Shown piece after piece: positions 45,578 to 58,900 of a DNA stretch of 64,000 nucleotides. The notes beneath the pieces were generated by a model, which ran no database searches, was not told the DNA's origin, and was given only the letters and a program-made list of their open reading frames with translations. This stretch comes from Paraconiothyrium sp. Pb-2020 (lineage: Eukaryota; Ascomycota; Dothideomycetes; Pleosporales; Didymosphaeriaceae). The translations under genes were made by a program, and so were the position numbers. The first letter of the stretch is position 1; each line of letters opens with the position of its first letter. The DNA is taken from contig JAJUBI010000004.1 in NCBI GenBank assembly GCA_022419385.1, forward strand, positions 3,701,286 to 3,765,285, in the 5' to 3' direction.

Positions 45578-46914
45578 ATTCCCGTGCTGATTTGCAAGCT
45601 CTCCTGACTGTAATTCTGGTCTCGCTGGAACAAGCTAATACCGATGCGTATCTTCGCGCTCCGACCTTTGCCGTGAGTAGGGAATATCTTCCTCGCAAGG
45701 TTTCGGGAGGTGGCCGTGAATGTAGAAGTAGAAGGGGAAACCGAATCCATAGCCCACTCTGGTAGATGACGATGCCGTAGTCGCTATTGCAGCCTGCTAG
45801 ACCATGGTAGACTCACAACCCAGGCTGTCCCTCTTTGTCCTATAAACCCGCTTCCGTCAGTCACACACCTCGCCACGCGCCAGAGCCTCGAGACGTTCTG
45901 GAAGCCTAGTCACCACATGACAAACACAACCCATCAGCAGAAAGCTGACTTGACAGGCTGCCACCGGACTCGCAGCCAAACACGCGGGCGCAACTCCTAC
46001 GTCAGGCGCCCACGATCAAAACACATATCGTGGCGCAGCGAACAATTGGAATAGCTGCGCGGCTGGCGGTGTCAGGCATAGTTCGCGATCAAGACTGCAC
46101 GTTGCACATGTTTGGGACATGATGATGTTGGTCAGTTCGCCTGTCGCCGCCCCAATTGCGTGGTCGTGTGACACCGGAACGGTCCGGTGCTCGCGTCACG
46201 ACCACTTACGCAACGCCTGAAGGATCAATTCCTCCACAAGCGGTTTCTAAGAAGCCATGCAGGTATTACATGAGCTTAGGCTCTACGCGACCACTCGAAG
46301 ATTGACAATGGCACGACCGCAGACTTCAAGACATTACTATTTCACCCACGGTCTTCGACCCGCCACGAACTTGAGGCAAAGAAAAGAACACGATATTTTT
46401 TGAATGAGACTACTTCCGAAAAATCCTCCCCTAGAGCTTTTCCCGTGCATCAAACGCCTAGAGACTTTCCGGCATCAATGTGAACCTCTATTCCAGTATC
46501 CACCAAGATCCTTAGCGCCCATGCACTCGCGCCAAATCGAACGATATACCGGTAAGATGGAGGAAGCTGCTTGCCAGCTCCCATGGATGGCAATGGAACG
46601 ACAAAAGCTGAGCGATGTAAGGTATAAGAAATTTGTCCGAGGTGGACCAGCAAGGTATTAGAGTGTCGATGACATCAATAGGAAAGCCGTCGTGAAACAG
46701 TATAGGAATGACTAGGCCTGATATCCGGATTGAAATGGATTGCATCATCAAGACAGCTGTAGCGAGCTTCGCCATACGATAAGATGTCGTTGTATGTCTG
46801 ACGTGCAAATGGCGGTCAAGCCTATGTCCAAGAAACGATCTCGAAGAATAATTTTACAGCCGCACGGGTCGGTTAAGCATCGCTTGAATGAACGGGGACG
46901 TAGCGAGTCGGAAG
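45578..46914. other. Intergenic region
   Basis: No gene is supported over about 1.3 kb. Short frames on both strands lack motifs. No repeat or RNA gene was recognised. Confidence 0.5.
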
Positions 46915-48924
46915 TCACTCATCACCGTTGTGGCGAGTGGGTGAGGATGAAGCCTCCTGCTTAATCGGTGTGGCCGGGTTCGTCTTCACATCGGTACCAC
47001 GCTCGGAACCACCATCCTCGACCTTGAAGACAGGAGCATGAGCCATCTGGTGCATGGCTGGGCGAGACATGCTCAAGCTCGAGGGAACGGCAGGAGCCCA
47101 AGGCTGACGGTATCGGTTCGTAGCCGGGCCATACGAGGTCGGGTTGCTAAGTGGAGTCAATGAAAAGCTCTAGCATTGGCCGCCAGACGATACTCACCCC
47201 GTTGACTGCTGCTGCAGGAAAATTTCGAATTCATTTGCAGCGCCCTGGGAGTCCGGGGACATGGTCATGTAACGATCGGGTCCGGCAGTCAGAGCACGAG
47301 CTTGGGCGACGCCAACTTCGTATTCGGCAGCGCGGAAGACACGGCCGGCGGCTGTCTGCTGCTTGAGCATCTTCTGCTCATGCGTGTCTGAGTAGCGGAT
47401 CTGGATGAGGTGCTCATCACCACCTGGCTTGCTAACGGGCGTGTTATTGAAGGTTTTGATCACCTCCTCGCAGATGTCGCGCGTCTCAAAGCTGGGTTCA
47501 TCAGCCCAGAATTGCCTTGACCGTCAACAAAATTACTTACCGAGCAAAGCCAACACCACGGCCGTGGCCTGAGGGATCCCTAAGGATCCTAGTGGAGCAG
47601 ACTTTGTGCGGGGTGAAGATAGCACTGAGTTCCTGGATGTTGTCAACGTCATCGAGATAGTAAACGCGGTAATGGACATGACTTACATGCTCGCTCATGT
47701 TCTTGGGGATGTTCGAGACGTACAGATTGGTGTTGGACTCGTCTGCGAACTTCTTGAGCTTGGAATAAAAGGACTCCTGTGACGGGTCAGCAACGCAGTG
47801 AGCAGAAGAAGCAGTGTTCCTGGTACGCACACGAGCAAAAGACACCTCGTAGCCGAGATAGTGGAAGCCACGAATGCAGTTCTCGGCGTCTTCAAAGTTG
47901 TGGAACTTGATGAATCCAAAGCTAGACGAAGACTTTAGTGACTTCCAGTTGAAAACAAGTGAAGGACAACTTACCCCTTGCAGAGATTAGTCTTCAAGTC
48001 GATAATCGACTTCGAGCTCTGGATATCGCCGAAACGCTTGCCCCATGCGTGTAGCATCTCGTCAGTAGTCTCAGGCAGGAGACCGCGAATGTAGACGTTC
48101 GTCTCGCCCGTCTTGTTCTCCAGGCTCCGGTCGAGCGGCTTAAGCGGGGAGCTAGGTGCCGGGATGGCTCGGGGGATCGGCGGCTCCTTCTGGAGAAGCT
48201 GTGCGAGCTGAGGCGAGATGGTGGCAACGGATGCCTGCTTCGGGTTGACGAGCTGGACACCATACTGGGCTAGTTGTGAAGGCGACGGGGTCGCGCTGCT
48301 AGTGTACATTCCGTTCGGCGATCGGTCCATGATGGCAGTCGAGGTGCCGTAGCGATATAGACCAGCGCTCGTATAGGGTGTACCGGGAATGTCATTCTCG
48401 TTGGACGAGATGGAGTCGCGACGCGGTGTCATAAGTGTAGGCATATCACCAGAGGAGACACGGGACGCCCAGCCGTTGCCCATCGGAGACTCAACCATAC
48501 CTTGAGTGTACTGATAGGCACTCTGAGGCACGAACGTGCCGGCGTGGTTATACATCCCCGGTGAATGGGTCATACCAGATTGCTGCTGGGCACCGGCCAT
48601 CACGCCGTACATAGGGTTCATGTTAGGAACCCATAATTGGCCCTGGTTGATTGGCAAGCCGCCGTACTCAGAAGCGTTTCCGGTAAGGACAGCGCCTGCC
48701 TTTGATGCCATGGAGCTGCCGTATGATCCGTGAACGTTCATGGCTGCCAGACCGCTCGTCAGTCCAGCCATACCATTGTCACCATTCTGAGGAGACATGT
48801 GCCCCCGGTGGAGGTAGTTCGCCGTACCGTGACCTTGGTTGCCTTGATTGTAGTGACCGTGGCCCATCATCTGGCTCTTGTAACCAGCGGCCGTGGGGTA
48901 GTTCTGGCGAGAGTTCGCAGACAT
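46915..48924 (-). CDS. RBMS/MSSP-like protein with two RRM domains
   Basis: Six exons on the minus strand, 48924..47975, 47921..47831, 47776..47687, 47632..47541, 47491..47198 and 47146..46915, join in phase to 582 residues. The first 270 residues are Gly/Ser/Gln/Met/Tyr-rich and probably disordered. RRM1 has NVYIRGL (RNP2) and CKGFGFIKF (RNP1). RRM2 has NLYVSNIP (RNP2) and GRGVGFARF (RNP1), with CSTRILRDPSGHGRG matching the animal RBMS/MSSP second RRM closely. A C-terminal low-complexity part ends with KQEASSSPTRHNGDE. It probably binds single-stranded A/U-rich nucleic acid and acts in mRNA control. Intron lengths are 49-54 nt. The frame extends upstream to 49077, but the ATG at 48924 is preferred. 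Confidence 0.9.
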
Positions 48925-51900
48925 TCTGATGTCGGCGGGAGTAGGAACGCTGAGAATCCGAGAGGTTGAATCGAACAACGAAGAAGCCGAAGCTACGAAA
49001 GCCTCGAGCGGGAAAATGGAGCGAATGCTGGATAACCAGGAACCACTGGGGCAGGTATGGTGATGTGCCTGGAGCAACGGACGAACGGAGACTCGAGGTC
49101 TGGCGAGTGTTGTGAAATGTAGGAAGAAAGACGGTGCTCTGGCGAGGAGTCAGTAGAGTTTTTATACGCAACGCGAAGATCGCGGGGTGGGGGGTGTCTG
49201 TATAGAAACGTGCGGCGAGGCGAAGAGGGGAGGTTGGTGCAAAGCAGGTGCGAGGGGTGCATGTGAGAGTGAACGCTGGTGCGAGGAGTGAGGCATAGAA
49301 AGCGACGGCTGCCCAACGAGCCGGAGCAGCGAGGAGTCGTGGACAAGTGACGGTGAGAGTGAGGAGACCAGACAATGCTCACCGAGTCGTAAATGTCAAC
49401 TGTTTTGCAATGTGCGGAACTGGTAGTGACTCCAAAGCTGGGACGGGGTCAGAGATGCTGCAACGAGGACGCTGCCGTAGGAGCAGTGTCGACGACTGAC
49501 CTGTGGAAAGCTACAAAGAATGTGGCCACTGAAGCGTACTGGTGAGAAAGAAGTGTGGTGTGTAGAAGAGAGAAAGAGCAGCGAGCGATGGGGCCATATA
49601 GGTGACGAACGAGCGCTGCTTGCCGTCGGCGTGCGAGGAAAGAGCTGCTCAGACGTCGAGGTGGGAGGAACAGGTCGACAGCGTAGGGGCGACAGTGGCG
49701 TCGCCTTCCGCTGTCATCTCGAGCAACGTGAGGAGGGACTTACCTTCCTAGTAAGCGATATGGCGGATGGATACAGCAATGACGATATTTGGAGGAAGGA
49801 ACGGCCCGTATGTCACTTTGCTTCGGTCCCAACTATTGACGCCCGGTAAGTTTAGTTATACTGTCGAAGAGCTGCTACAATATCAATGTCTGGGTGAGGT
49901 ATGTCGCGGGAAAGCCGCTGCGGTGCGTGTGCTGCTCTGGCAGCCACGCTGGGCGAGGTGCTTTAATAGCACCAGCATCGGTACCGCCAGCTGCATACCT
50001 CAGGAACAAGAATACTGCGATTCGCCTCAATGCATCGAGGCTGTGCGATGCGTCTTAGCTCTGTGCTCTCCCGTTGCCGCATCCGAGCCCATGTCTCCTT
50101 TGCGGCGAGAGCTCCAATCGTGAGCGCCACCACCTGCAGTCAATCTCTAGGCGCAGCGGGGCTCTCAAGCCGTAGTTGAAGACGAGAGCAGCGCCAACGC
50201 CCTTGCAGTAGGGCTGAGGCAGCAGAGCCGTTGTCCTCGATATACGTCACCCGAACCACTTGCCGTGGTACGGATGAGGCGAGGCGGACTTTATCTGTTC
50301 GAATGGATCAACGGTGCGGGGAGAGGACACGATCTATCACTTTTTCTTTTCTTTTCATCATCTCACGTCGACTATCCCCGTCTCTTGTCCCAGCAACCCG
50401 CCCAGCTTCGCGCAGCCTCGAAATCGCTGAATTGCGACTTGCCCGTTTGACATGAGATTGGCCTGCAGCACGTTAGTGGGCGACACAACAGGAGAAGACC
50501 TCGCACAAAGAGGCATAGGCCATCTGCGCACCTGTGTTGACCTTGAAATAGCCTCTCAAAAGTGTGCAGCTGCATCTTATTTGTCACATCGCTGCAAGCC
50601 CGAACGGAGATGGCGGATCCAGCACTGCGGTCGAGTCCCCTCGATGCAATATACTGGTGCAAGACTTGTGAGAGGAGACGTCTATTGGGAAACATCAACG
50701 TAGCCCCCACAGTCGGTTCGAGAGTAGCATGTCTGTATTCCCCACACGTGGGTCGAAAAAACCTTCCGCATGCTGCACGCTGCATGCACTTACAAGGAGC
50801 GACCCGATGCTGGTCGATCCAACAACAACCCGCCTCGTTTAGAGCGGATAGATTGGAAGTATGCACGGACGACGCGGGCCTCCTGCGGGAAGCAAGTCTC
50901 GAAGATGCGGAGGACCACGAGCCCGTGTTACTCAATTTTCTAGAACGAATCGCTGACGAAACCTCGTCAATGAATCGGGATACAGGCCATCCTTGTCTTG
51001 CCCACTGACTCTGAATAAACCTGAAAGGGCCAGATAAGCGCTGCTCGGACAACCGTGCGACGGGAAGCACTCAGAATGGGAGTACCTGCTTCTCCCCGTG
51101 CCGCTGTGGCCGCCATGGAGCAACGACCTTCCGTTGAATGCTGTTCACCGCCAAGCCCGATTTCTGAAACATTGGAAATGCGTGGTTTCGTAGATTTCCT
51201 TCGTAGAAGCTGTGGTTCATTGGTCCGCCATGAATAAACGTGCAAGGTTCAATAGGCGAGGCTCGTATATCACGCATGAGCGATGAGTTGTCAATGGAGA
51301 AGAGCGCTTCTGTTGCTGAGTCGTCACATAGATAGCTGTGATGGGTATAAGTCGGGCCCGGCCTGTCATACATGTCGTGTGCCCTGTGGCGTCGATAGTT
51401 CGCTTCCAGCTGGTCTCGTCGTACAAGAGACCTCGCGAACCGGCAGGCGCCGGGCCCAATTGGCAAGAGACGAAGAGCTCATGTGGCAAAGAGTGGTCTC
51501 TTAATCTACAAGAGTTGTGAGGAATTATACTATACTTGCACGTAGAGGAATAACCTACCGATTGCCGCCTGATTTCCTACACCGTCCAAACCAGAAGTTG
51601 ACTGGCCGCTTATCATCGATGGCGAGCTGTAATATCTGGGTCGGGCTTTTCATTTGGCGATGTATCTCACAGGAGTCGACTCCTCCAAACCCAGCCCTAT
51701 TTTCCAGCAACTTCATGTGAAGTGCAGGGCATCTGACAGATAATTGACTCAACCTCAGACCCGGGAATCGGATACATCTCGCAACTTGCGAAACCAGAAA
51801 AGGGATTGATTGAAGGTCAATTACGGTAGAAGCAAGCGTGCGTCGTGGTGCGTCGTACAAAGAAGGATCATGGTTCAGCCAACACGGTCCCATAGCTTTT

Positions 51901-52515
51901 CCAGGAGCGGTCGAGTAAGTACTCCATTCGGCAGATTCCGAAACATCGTGCCCCGCTGGTACATAAAAAGCACGTTTCAGCCGGTGCATATATGGGACGG
52001 ATTTCACTATTCACATAATGTGTAGTTGCTCGCTGTGTGAGTGGAGGTAGGAACAGCCATGACTAAGCGTATACGACGAAAACAGTACAGCAGATTTGTT
52101 AATGCTGTTATTGCCATGACATACTGTTGGAAGCACAATCAGAAAAGTTCTACAGTGACTGCAAGCGTGGAAGGTGGAGGTGGCGAGGGAACATGGTGCA
52201 CAGCTCCGGATTCTGCCGCTCGGATCCGCAATGCTAGTCCGCCAATTACATGCTGCCGCACAATCGCACTCCGATCAACCTCCAGCCATCACAAGCATCG
52301 GGACTGTATTTACATTGTGCAATTCTATGCTTATGCAGTTCCACCTAACCAACGTCTATAAAGCTCAATATGGAGAACAGATAATGACAATTACGCCAGC
52401 TTCTGGCATTATGACGCCAACGCTCCATCTAGGTCACGCAAAATCGACACTATAAATGCCATGTCGCCAAGAAAATTGAGAGGGGTACTCCTTTTGACAG
52501 CGCAGTGCAGAGTCT
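48925..52515. other. Stretch of 3.6 kb without a supported gene
   Basis: The first 0.6 kb is GA/CT-rich and is probably the long leader and promoter of the RRM gene. The remainder has overlapping frames on both strands; the longest, 50372-51070 minus, has Ser/Arg/Cys-rich text without domains and overlaps a plus-strand frame of similar quality. I see no transposon ends, tandem repeats or RNA genes. Confidence 0.5.
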
Positions 52516-54659
52516 CTAACTCCACACATCCTCCTGGTACTGATTCGACGCCCTCATTGCCTTCACAATCTCCTCGCCTCGCGACTCGTCCACGCCCCTG
52601 TACTTGGCGATAATCTTGCCGAGCAGTGTGTTGACTTCACGCGCCATATGGGCGGCGTCACCACAGACGTAAAAGTACGCCTTCTGTTCGAGGAGCTTAT
52701 TAACTTCTTCACCGTTCTCTTCAAGCTTGTGCTGGACGTAGACCTTTTGAGGGCCGTCGCGGGAGAAGGCTGTGTGCATGACGAAGTTGTCGCCGAGCGC
52801 CTGTTTGTATTCCTATTTCAAACATTAGCATGTGCAAAGTCGGTGGCGCTAGTCGCAAATCTCACCTCCCATTCCTTCTCATATACAAAGTCCTCGGCCT
52901 TCTTCCTGCAGCCAAAGAAGAGTATTGTCTTGCCAACAGGCTGACCAGCCTTCGCCTGTGCGGCGCGCTCTTGGATAAAGCCACGGAAGGGTGCGACACC
53001 GGTTCCTGGACCGACCATGATGATGGGTTTTGAAGGGTCTGAAGGGAGCCTGAAATTCGAGTGACGGACGTGGACGGGAACGTGAATGCCGTCGTACTTG
53101 TTTCGAGGGCCGTTGATGGAGTAGCTCAAACCGTGCGGATCGGGGTTTGGCTCGCCATGTTGTTTTTGCTTAAGAGCAAGTAGATAGTTGGTAGTGACAC
53201 CCTTGAGAATGTGAGGTGCACCAGGCTTCTGGCTAGACTCAACGACAGCAGTGATGGAAATTTTGTTCTTCTGGACGAGCGACGATGATGAGATAGAGTA
53301 GTAACGAGGTTGAATCTTCAGTAGACCTTCGATCAACAGCGAAAACGGGATCTTGGTCCAGGGTTCGCCTTTCGATGCAATCTCAAGTAGCTGTGCCAAG
53401 TTGAGATTGCGATCCGAAACCTTCTCGTGGAAATAGTCCTTCTCGCTTCCGAGTTTCGCCATTTCATTCTTGATATCTTCATTAGGAGCGAATTGCGCCA
53501 GCTGGGATGCGAATTGACGCGACACAGCAGCACCAATTTCCATGTGGTAGCGAACAGCGGCATCGTAGGTTGTCGGGGAAGGGAAGGGCACCTTGGCCGT
53601 AGAGTCGAGTCCCTTTACTGCAATGACGGTGTGACGTTTGTCCGATAGACCGAGGATATTCAGAAGACGGTCAACCTCCTTGCCGGCGTTTGTGGGCCAG
53701 ACTGCGATGTGATCACCAGTAGTGTAAGACAAGTTGGAGCCCTCGATGCCGATTTCCATGTGTAGGCAGTTCCGGTCTGCAGCGGTAAACAGTTCGGTGG
53801 ACTCGACGATGGGAGCGATGAAGGGGTTGTTGGCGTTGTAGGGTCCCTTTTGGGAGCCTTCCAAGTGGTTCTTGTTCGGCTCACCCAGGTACACGGTGTC
53901 ATCCTCAGCAGAAAGATCCGGGCGTTCCTTGATCTCAAAAACGGGCTCGTAAACGGCTTCGCGCTCTTCCAATTTCAAGGCCTCGCATACAGCAGTCCAC
54001 ATGGGCTCCTTCCATGCGAGGAAATCTTCTTCCATCGTACCGGCGCCATCGTCACCCTCGCCAGCAGCACCAAGTCGGGTCGCGCCGAGCTTGGTCAGGT
54101 ACTTGTCGACGTCGCGGACCATCGAGTTGTAGTGCTCGTAAGTGTTGTTCCCTAGACCGAAAGCGACGTATTTCATTTTGCTGAGAGGTTTCTCCTCGGC
54201 GGACGCGCCCTCGCTGAAGGCCACGTCGTCTCCGCCGATGAATTCGTAGAACTCGACTGCATTATCCGTAGGCTCTCCCTCACCGTAAGTGGCAAGGACG
54301 AACACGGCGAGTTTGTCTTCTGGAAACTGGTCGAGGTTGTCGTAGTCGTAATCTTCCAGATCCGCGACCATGCAGTTCAAGCCGAAGCGGGAATGCCCCT
54401 CCTTGGCGATACGCGAAGCATAGTCCTCGGCGGTTCCGGTCTGGCTGCCGTAGAACACCACGCAGTTCTTGTCTGACTCCTCCATCTTCTCTAAGATATT
54501 TCGGGACTTGCCCGCCTTGGCCGCACCATTGCCGGTCGCGAGCGAATTGCCATATGGATCTCCGTAAACGGCCCAGTAGGTGCCCTTTGTGAAGTAGGCG
54601 ACCGTTCCGAGCAGCAGCACGGCAAGGACCACGATGTCGAGCGTGTCTAGTTGAGCCAT
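52516..54659 (-). CDS. CPR1: NADPH-cytochrome P450 reductase
   Basis: Exons 54659..52866 and 52812..52516 join in phase 0 to 696 residues, the family length. Residues 6-25 are the N-terminal membrane anchor in the ER. The FMN domain has SQTGTAED (72-79) and TYGEGEPTDNA (124-134). The FAD domain has PRYYSISSSS (451-460), and the NADPH domain has GPGTGVAPFRGF (550-561) and FFGCR (581-585). The C-terminus VWS keeps the tryptophan that stacks on FAD. The enzyme passes electrons from NADPH to microsomal P450s, including those of ergosterol synthesis. The intron is GTGAGA...TAG, 53 nt. Confidence 0.97.
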
Positions 54660-55986
54660 GGTGCTGGCGGGATCATGAGAAATGAACGCCGGCGGGGTGT
54701 GGAAAGGTTACTCACAAGCACAAGCAGCGAAGCTGGCCGGAAGAGCACTCGCGGTGGAATTTGTATGGCCGTCTCGGGCGTCGGTGGTGGAGGTCGGTTG
54801 TGGTAGCGGCCGACGCTCTCTGAGTGGAGCCTTAACCCTTATCGGGGTCTGTGGGCTGATGCTCAGGCTTGTGAAAGCTCGTCGTGCTCGGAACGGGTGC
54901 GCGACGGGCCTCGCAATATACGTACAAGAAAAGCAGAGTAGTGAGTGTCGGTGCGGACGAAGCTCGGTTCAGAGTCACTCGCAGTGGTGCCGTCAACGAT
55001 CCGTGACGGGTGCACGCTGGGGCGGGAGCTGGTTGCGGCGCGAAACTCGGCGCTCAGTTCGCGGAATTGGGCCGTAGACGGACCCCACAGCAAAGAGACT
55101 TCCGCGACAGTGTGGGGTAGCCAGCAGTGTGTCGACGGGCTTCGTACGAGGGGCAACGTCGACGATGCACTGGGAATGGGACACGGCAGTCAATGCTAGC
55201 TATCACGGCGAAGACGGTCAAGAATTTGGTCGGGGGGGAGGCCCCTGTCTGCGTACCGGAAGTCACCAAATGCAGTAAGCACAGAAGCTCCGCGCTGGGG
55301 ACGAAGCTGACGGGCTGGCGACAGGCTCTGGAACGTATATAGAAAGACGTCTGGCTAGTTTATCATCACTGCAGTCAGCGTCGTGAGGCTTCAGTGTGCA
55401 GCCGTAGGCGCGGCGTGGGCGTGACTGTCAGACGCGGCACGACCAGCGGTCAAGACGGTGACAACCTCGGGCATGGCATCGTTGCAACAAACTGCTCGTC
55501 TGTCCTATTTCCAGGCGATTCCCTGCGATCTTCCCGTCCGGCTTGTTGTGCGCACGTGCTTCGTCTACGCCCATTGGCCTGCTGTCCTGCAACGATCCTG
55601 AGGCTCATTACACGGACACAGTGAGCACTTGGATGCTCGGAGCACGGCGTACCCGCTCCGGCGATACAGCATGCCCTCTTCGCCGGCTCTTGTACATGGC
55701 ATAGTAAAGGCAGAGGCTTGGACGTGGGCCCGCCAGAGATCTCCAGGCGGCGTGGGGAATGCCGTTGGCTATCAAGGAAGCGGTTTAGCGCCCAGGAACG
55801 TGCTGGCGGATGGCGCACCAGGGGCCTGCCACTGCGAATTCGTCCACACCTCTGCCATGCACAGTGACCGAATGACAAACACCCAGGATTTCTCGCCGCT
55901 CCCATCCTGTCCCCAGCGCTCGGCCGTGAGCCCAGTCCGGCCGCACTGCAGTGCCCCCAGATGAGGACCCGAAGCAGGCCGGCGGC
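54660..55986. other. Divergent intergenic region of CPR and TAO3
   Basis: The stretch is GC-rich, with overlapping frames on both strands that lack motifs. It must hold the promoters of the reductase gene (minus) and the TAO3-like gene (plus). Confidence 0.5.
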
Positions 55987-58900
55987 ATGTGTGAGTGGTC
56001 CTTCCTTTGTGCCGTTTCATTGCATGCTTCAGGACGAGAGCCCGTCTGCCGCGAGCCGCACCAGAAGCGCGGTTGGGCTGCACGTTCGGAGTTTATATCA
56101 ACATCAGCCCTCTGCCTTCCCTCCCCTTCGCTGTGCCTGGCTGACCCCTGCCTCCTCTTGCAGCTGCTCCATCCCCACTGGCGCAAAGCCGTCCAGCTGC
56201 TGGGAACCCGTCGCACCATATAGAGGGGCCCAACGTCCCCTCCCGTGAGCCTTCGGTGACACGGGGGCGAGCGCTGACAGCTTCCTCGCGCATCCTCTCG
56301 CCGCGTTCGCAGACGCCAGTCCTCACGCCCAGCAGCAACTCGAGCCCCGACCGAGACGACCGAAGCCTCGAGCGCAAAGCATCGCTGTCCTATGCCCACA
56401 ACCGCAACACCTCCATCGTGCATGGCATCCAGCACTCGCGCAACACGAGCTTCGTCAACTCGCCCGCGACTAGCCCGCTGAGCCCGCAGGTCATCGCCGC
56501 CCAGGGCCCCTCGCTCGATGGAACCGTCATGTCCCAGGAGACGATAGCCGAAGCGTTCGCGGCCCAGGGGGCTCCAGCTGGCGGCCCCCCCACGAACACA
56601 AACGGCCATGGTCATGCCCATGCTCCCACTGGCTCAGTGGCAACTGATGTCAGTGTGTCCCATCGAAGGCCGGAGCGGGCGCAGAGTGCGAGGTCGCGGA
56701 AGGGCGGGCACCACCACCATCGCTCGCAATCTCGTCATCAGGCCCAGCATGAGCTCAAGACGGTCGGGGAGTACGCGCTGCACCATCTTTTCAACTCGTT
56801 CATTCCCCAGGCAGACTTGAAGATAAGCCAATGCATGACAGACCGCGGCCAACCGGAAGCGAGGGTGGAGCGAATTTGCGGACCGGGAGTCGACCCCAAC
56901 TTCGACCAGCTCATCTGGGCTCTCGGCCACATTGCGAAGAACAAACCAAAGTCCCTGATTGACACCATTATGATCTGGCGGAAGGGGAAGAGCGAGGATG
57001 CCACCCAGCTGCGCATCAAGCTAGCCAACGCTCGTCAGGCGCATTCGCTACCACCTGCAATGCTCCCCCGCCGCAACACTGAACCTCTTCAAATTGTCGA
57101 TTCTCATGCTGCCGCCGCTGCCGCAACAAGTCCCGAATACATGGTAGCGCTGCAGCAGACCGTAGCGCAGGCAGAACAGCGCTCGACCGTGTCCACATAT
57201 ATATTGTGCAGAGTGCTGATCCAGATCATCAGTCAAACGACATTGGAGTCGCTGACTATCGACATGGCTGAGCGTCTCCTGAGCCTCTTCTACTCCCAAC
57301 TGAACACCGTGGACCCGGAGCAAGCGGAAGAGTCTTCTGTGCACAAAGCTAATTGGGTCATCTACAGCCGACTCTTGGGCGAATTGAGCGATTTGATCTT
57401 TAATAGCGTGCAGGAAAAGTTTGTCACAGATCTCAAAGGCGTCGACTCCCAGTACACCCAGTCCGCTATCAAGAATCAATCTAGTAGAGAGGTCGAAGCA
57501 AAGGGCGCACTCCTCGTTCGGGGGATGCGCTATCTGCGCGTAAAGACGACACCTGTAGAGCTGTGGGATCGAACGTGCGAGTTTATGTTCTCACTAGCCA
57601 AATTATTCGCGAATGCCCATGGTCAAACCATCAAGTACGCGTATTGCCACGTCCTGCGAGATCTTCTACTCCGCATCGCATCGGAAGCTATGCCGCAGTT
57701 CAGCACACCAAGATGGAAAAGCGTGATTGACATTTTGAAGTCGAGAGCTTCGCTACTGCTAAGCAAACCCAAGCATTGGCAAGAGGCGTTTCCCCTCATG
57801 TGCGCCATACTGTGCGTTTCACCGGCTGACACGTTCGCGACTCAGTGGTTACCGCTTGCTTTATCAACACAACCGCGACTGAAAGAGCGTACAACAAGAG
57901 CTATTGCGCTAAAGGGAATATGTCAGCTGGTATGGAGCTACCTTTATAGGGCAGCACCCGATCCTCCGAATGTTGCGATGCGGAAATTAGAAGATATCAT
58001 TCGCATGGTCTACCAACCCGGAAAGCGATCGTACTTGTCCACGGAGCCCGCCATTGCCGAGCCGTTCATTCAACTAACTCGCATCATCGGTTTCAAATAC
58101 CAAGACGTTTGCTTTAGGGCCATTATTTTTCCTTTGCTGAACGCAGAAACATTTACTTCTGGCCGGGACTTGCGCGTTGAAAATCTGGAGCCAGATCGCA
58201 TGGTTATAGGTATCCGTTCTTTCCTTGCCATCATGACCGACCTTGAGAACGCGAGCGAGATTCAACATCCACCCTTCCCCAGTCCCTTCGCTTCGGAGAC
58301 CAACCCGTCTACTCCTACAACCCACCCACAGCCGACTATCAGTCCTCTTCCTTTGCAACACCCAGCTATGAAGTCACTGCTCCCAACGAAAGAAACGCCT
58401 CTCCCGCCCCGTGAACTTTTCTGGGTTTCCTGAGATAGCTAAAGAATACTACATCCGATTTTGTAAGATTCTGGGCGACATAACGATCATCTGCGATAAC
58501 GCGTTCGGCGGCCAGGCGGTATGGATGAGAAATTCTCCCTACAAACACCGAAAACCCCCATGTCCGGCTTTCAGCTTTGCTCGGCGGAAGACCAAACCCC
58601 CACCGATCCACGACAAGGTTTCTATGATCTCTTACACGTGGCTGTCCAGGCTTTGCCTCGCTGTCTATCAACCCACATCCCTTTTAGTTCACTTGTGAAC
58701 CTCTTATGCACAGGGACAGCTCATGTTCAAGGGAATATTGCCACGTCATCTGCGCAGTCCCTCAAATCTATCGCTCGTCAAAAACTTGCCCAACAAGTCA
58801 CCATTGCGTTTGCAAGGTTCATCTTTACTTTCGATGACCGTTATTCCACAATGTCAGACGGCGGTATGCTAGGCTCAGGTCACATCGAAAGAACGCTAAA

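Noticed and set aside
50372..51070. 232-codon minus-strand frame in the 3.6-kb gene-free stretch
   Set aside because: The Ser/Arg/Cys-rich translation has no motif, and a plus-strand frame of equal quality overlaps it.
55785..56621. 278-codon minus-strand frame
   Set aside because: It overlaps the start of TAO3 and lies in GC-rich DNA. Its Arg/Gly-rich text looks like an antisense by-product.
58519..58574. GTATGG...TTTCAG intron in TAO3
   Set aside because: It fits in phase, but it would remove text that appears conserved and would not repair the earlier shift. It is kept only as an alternative.
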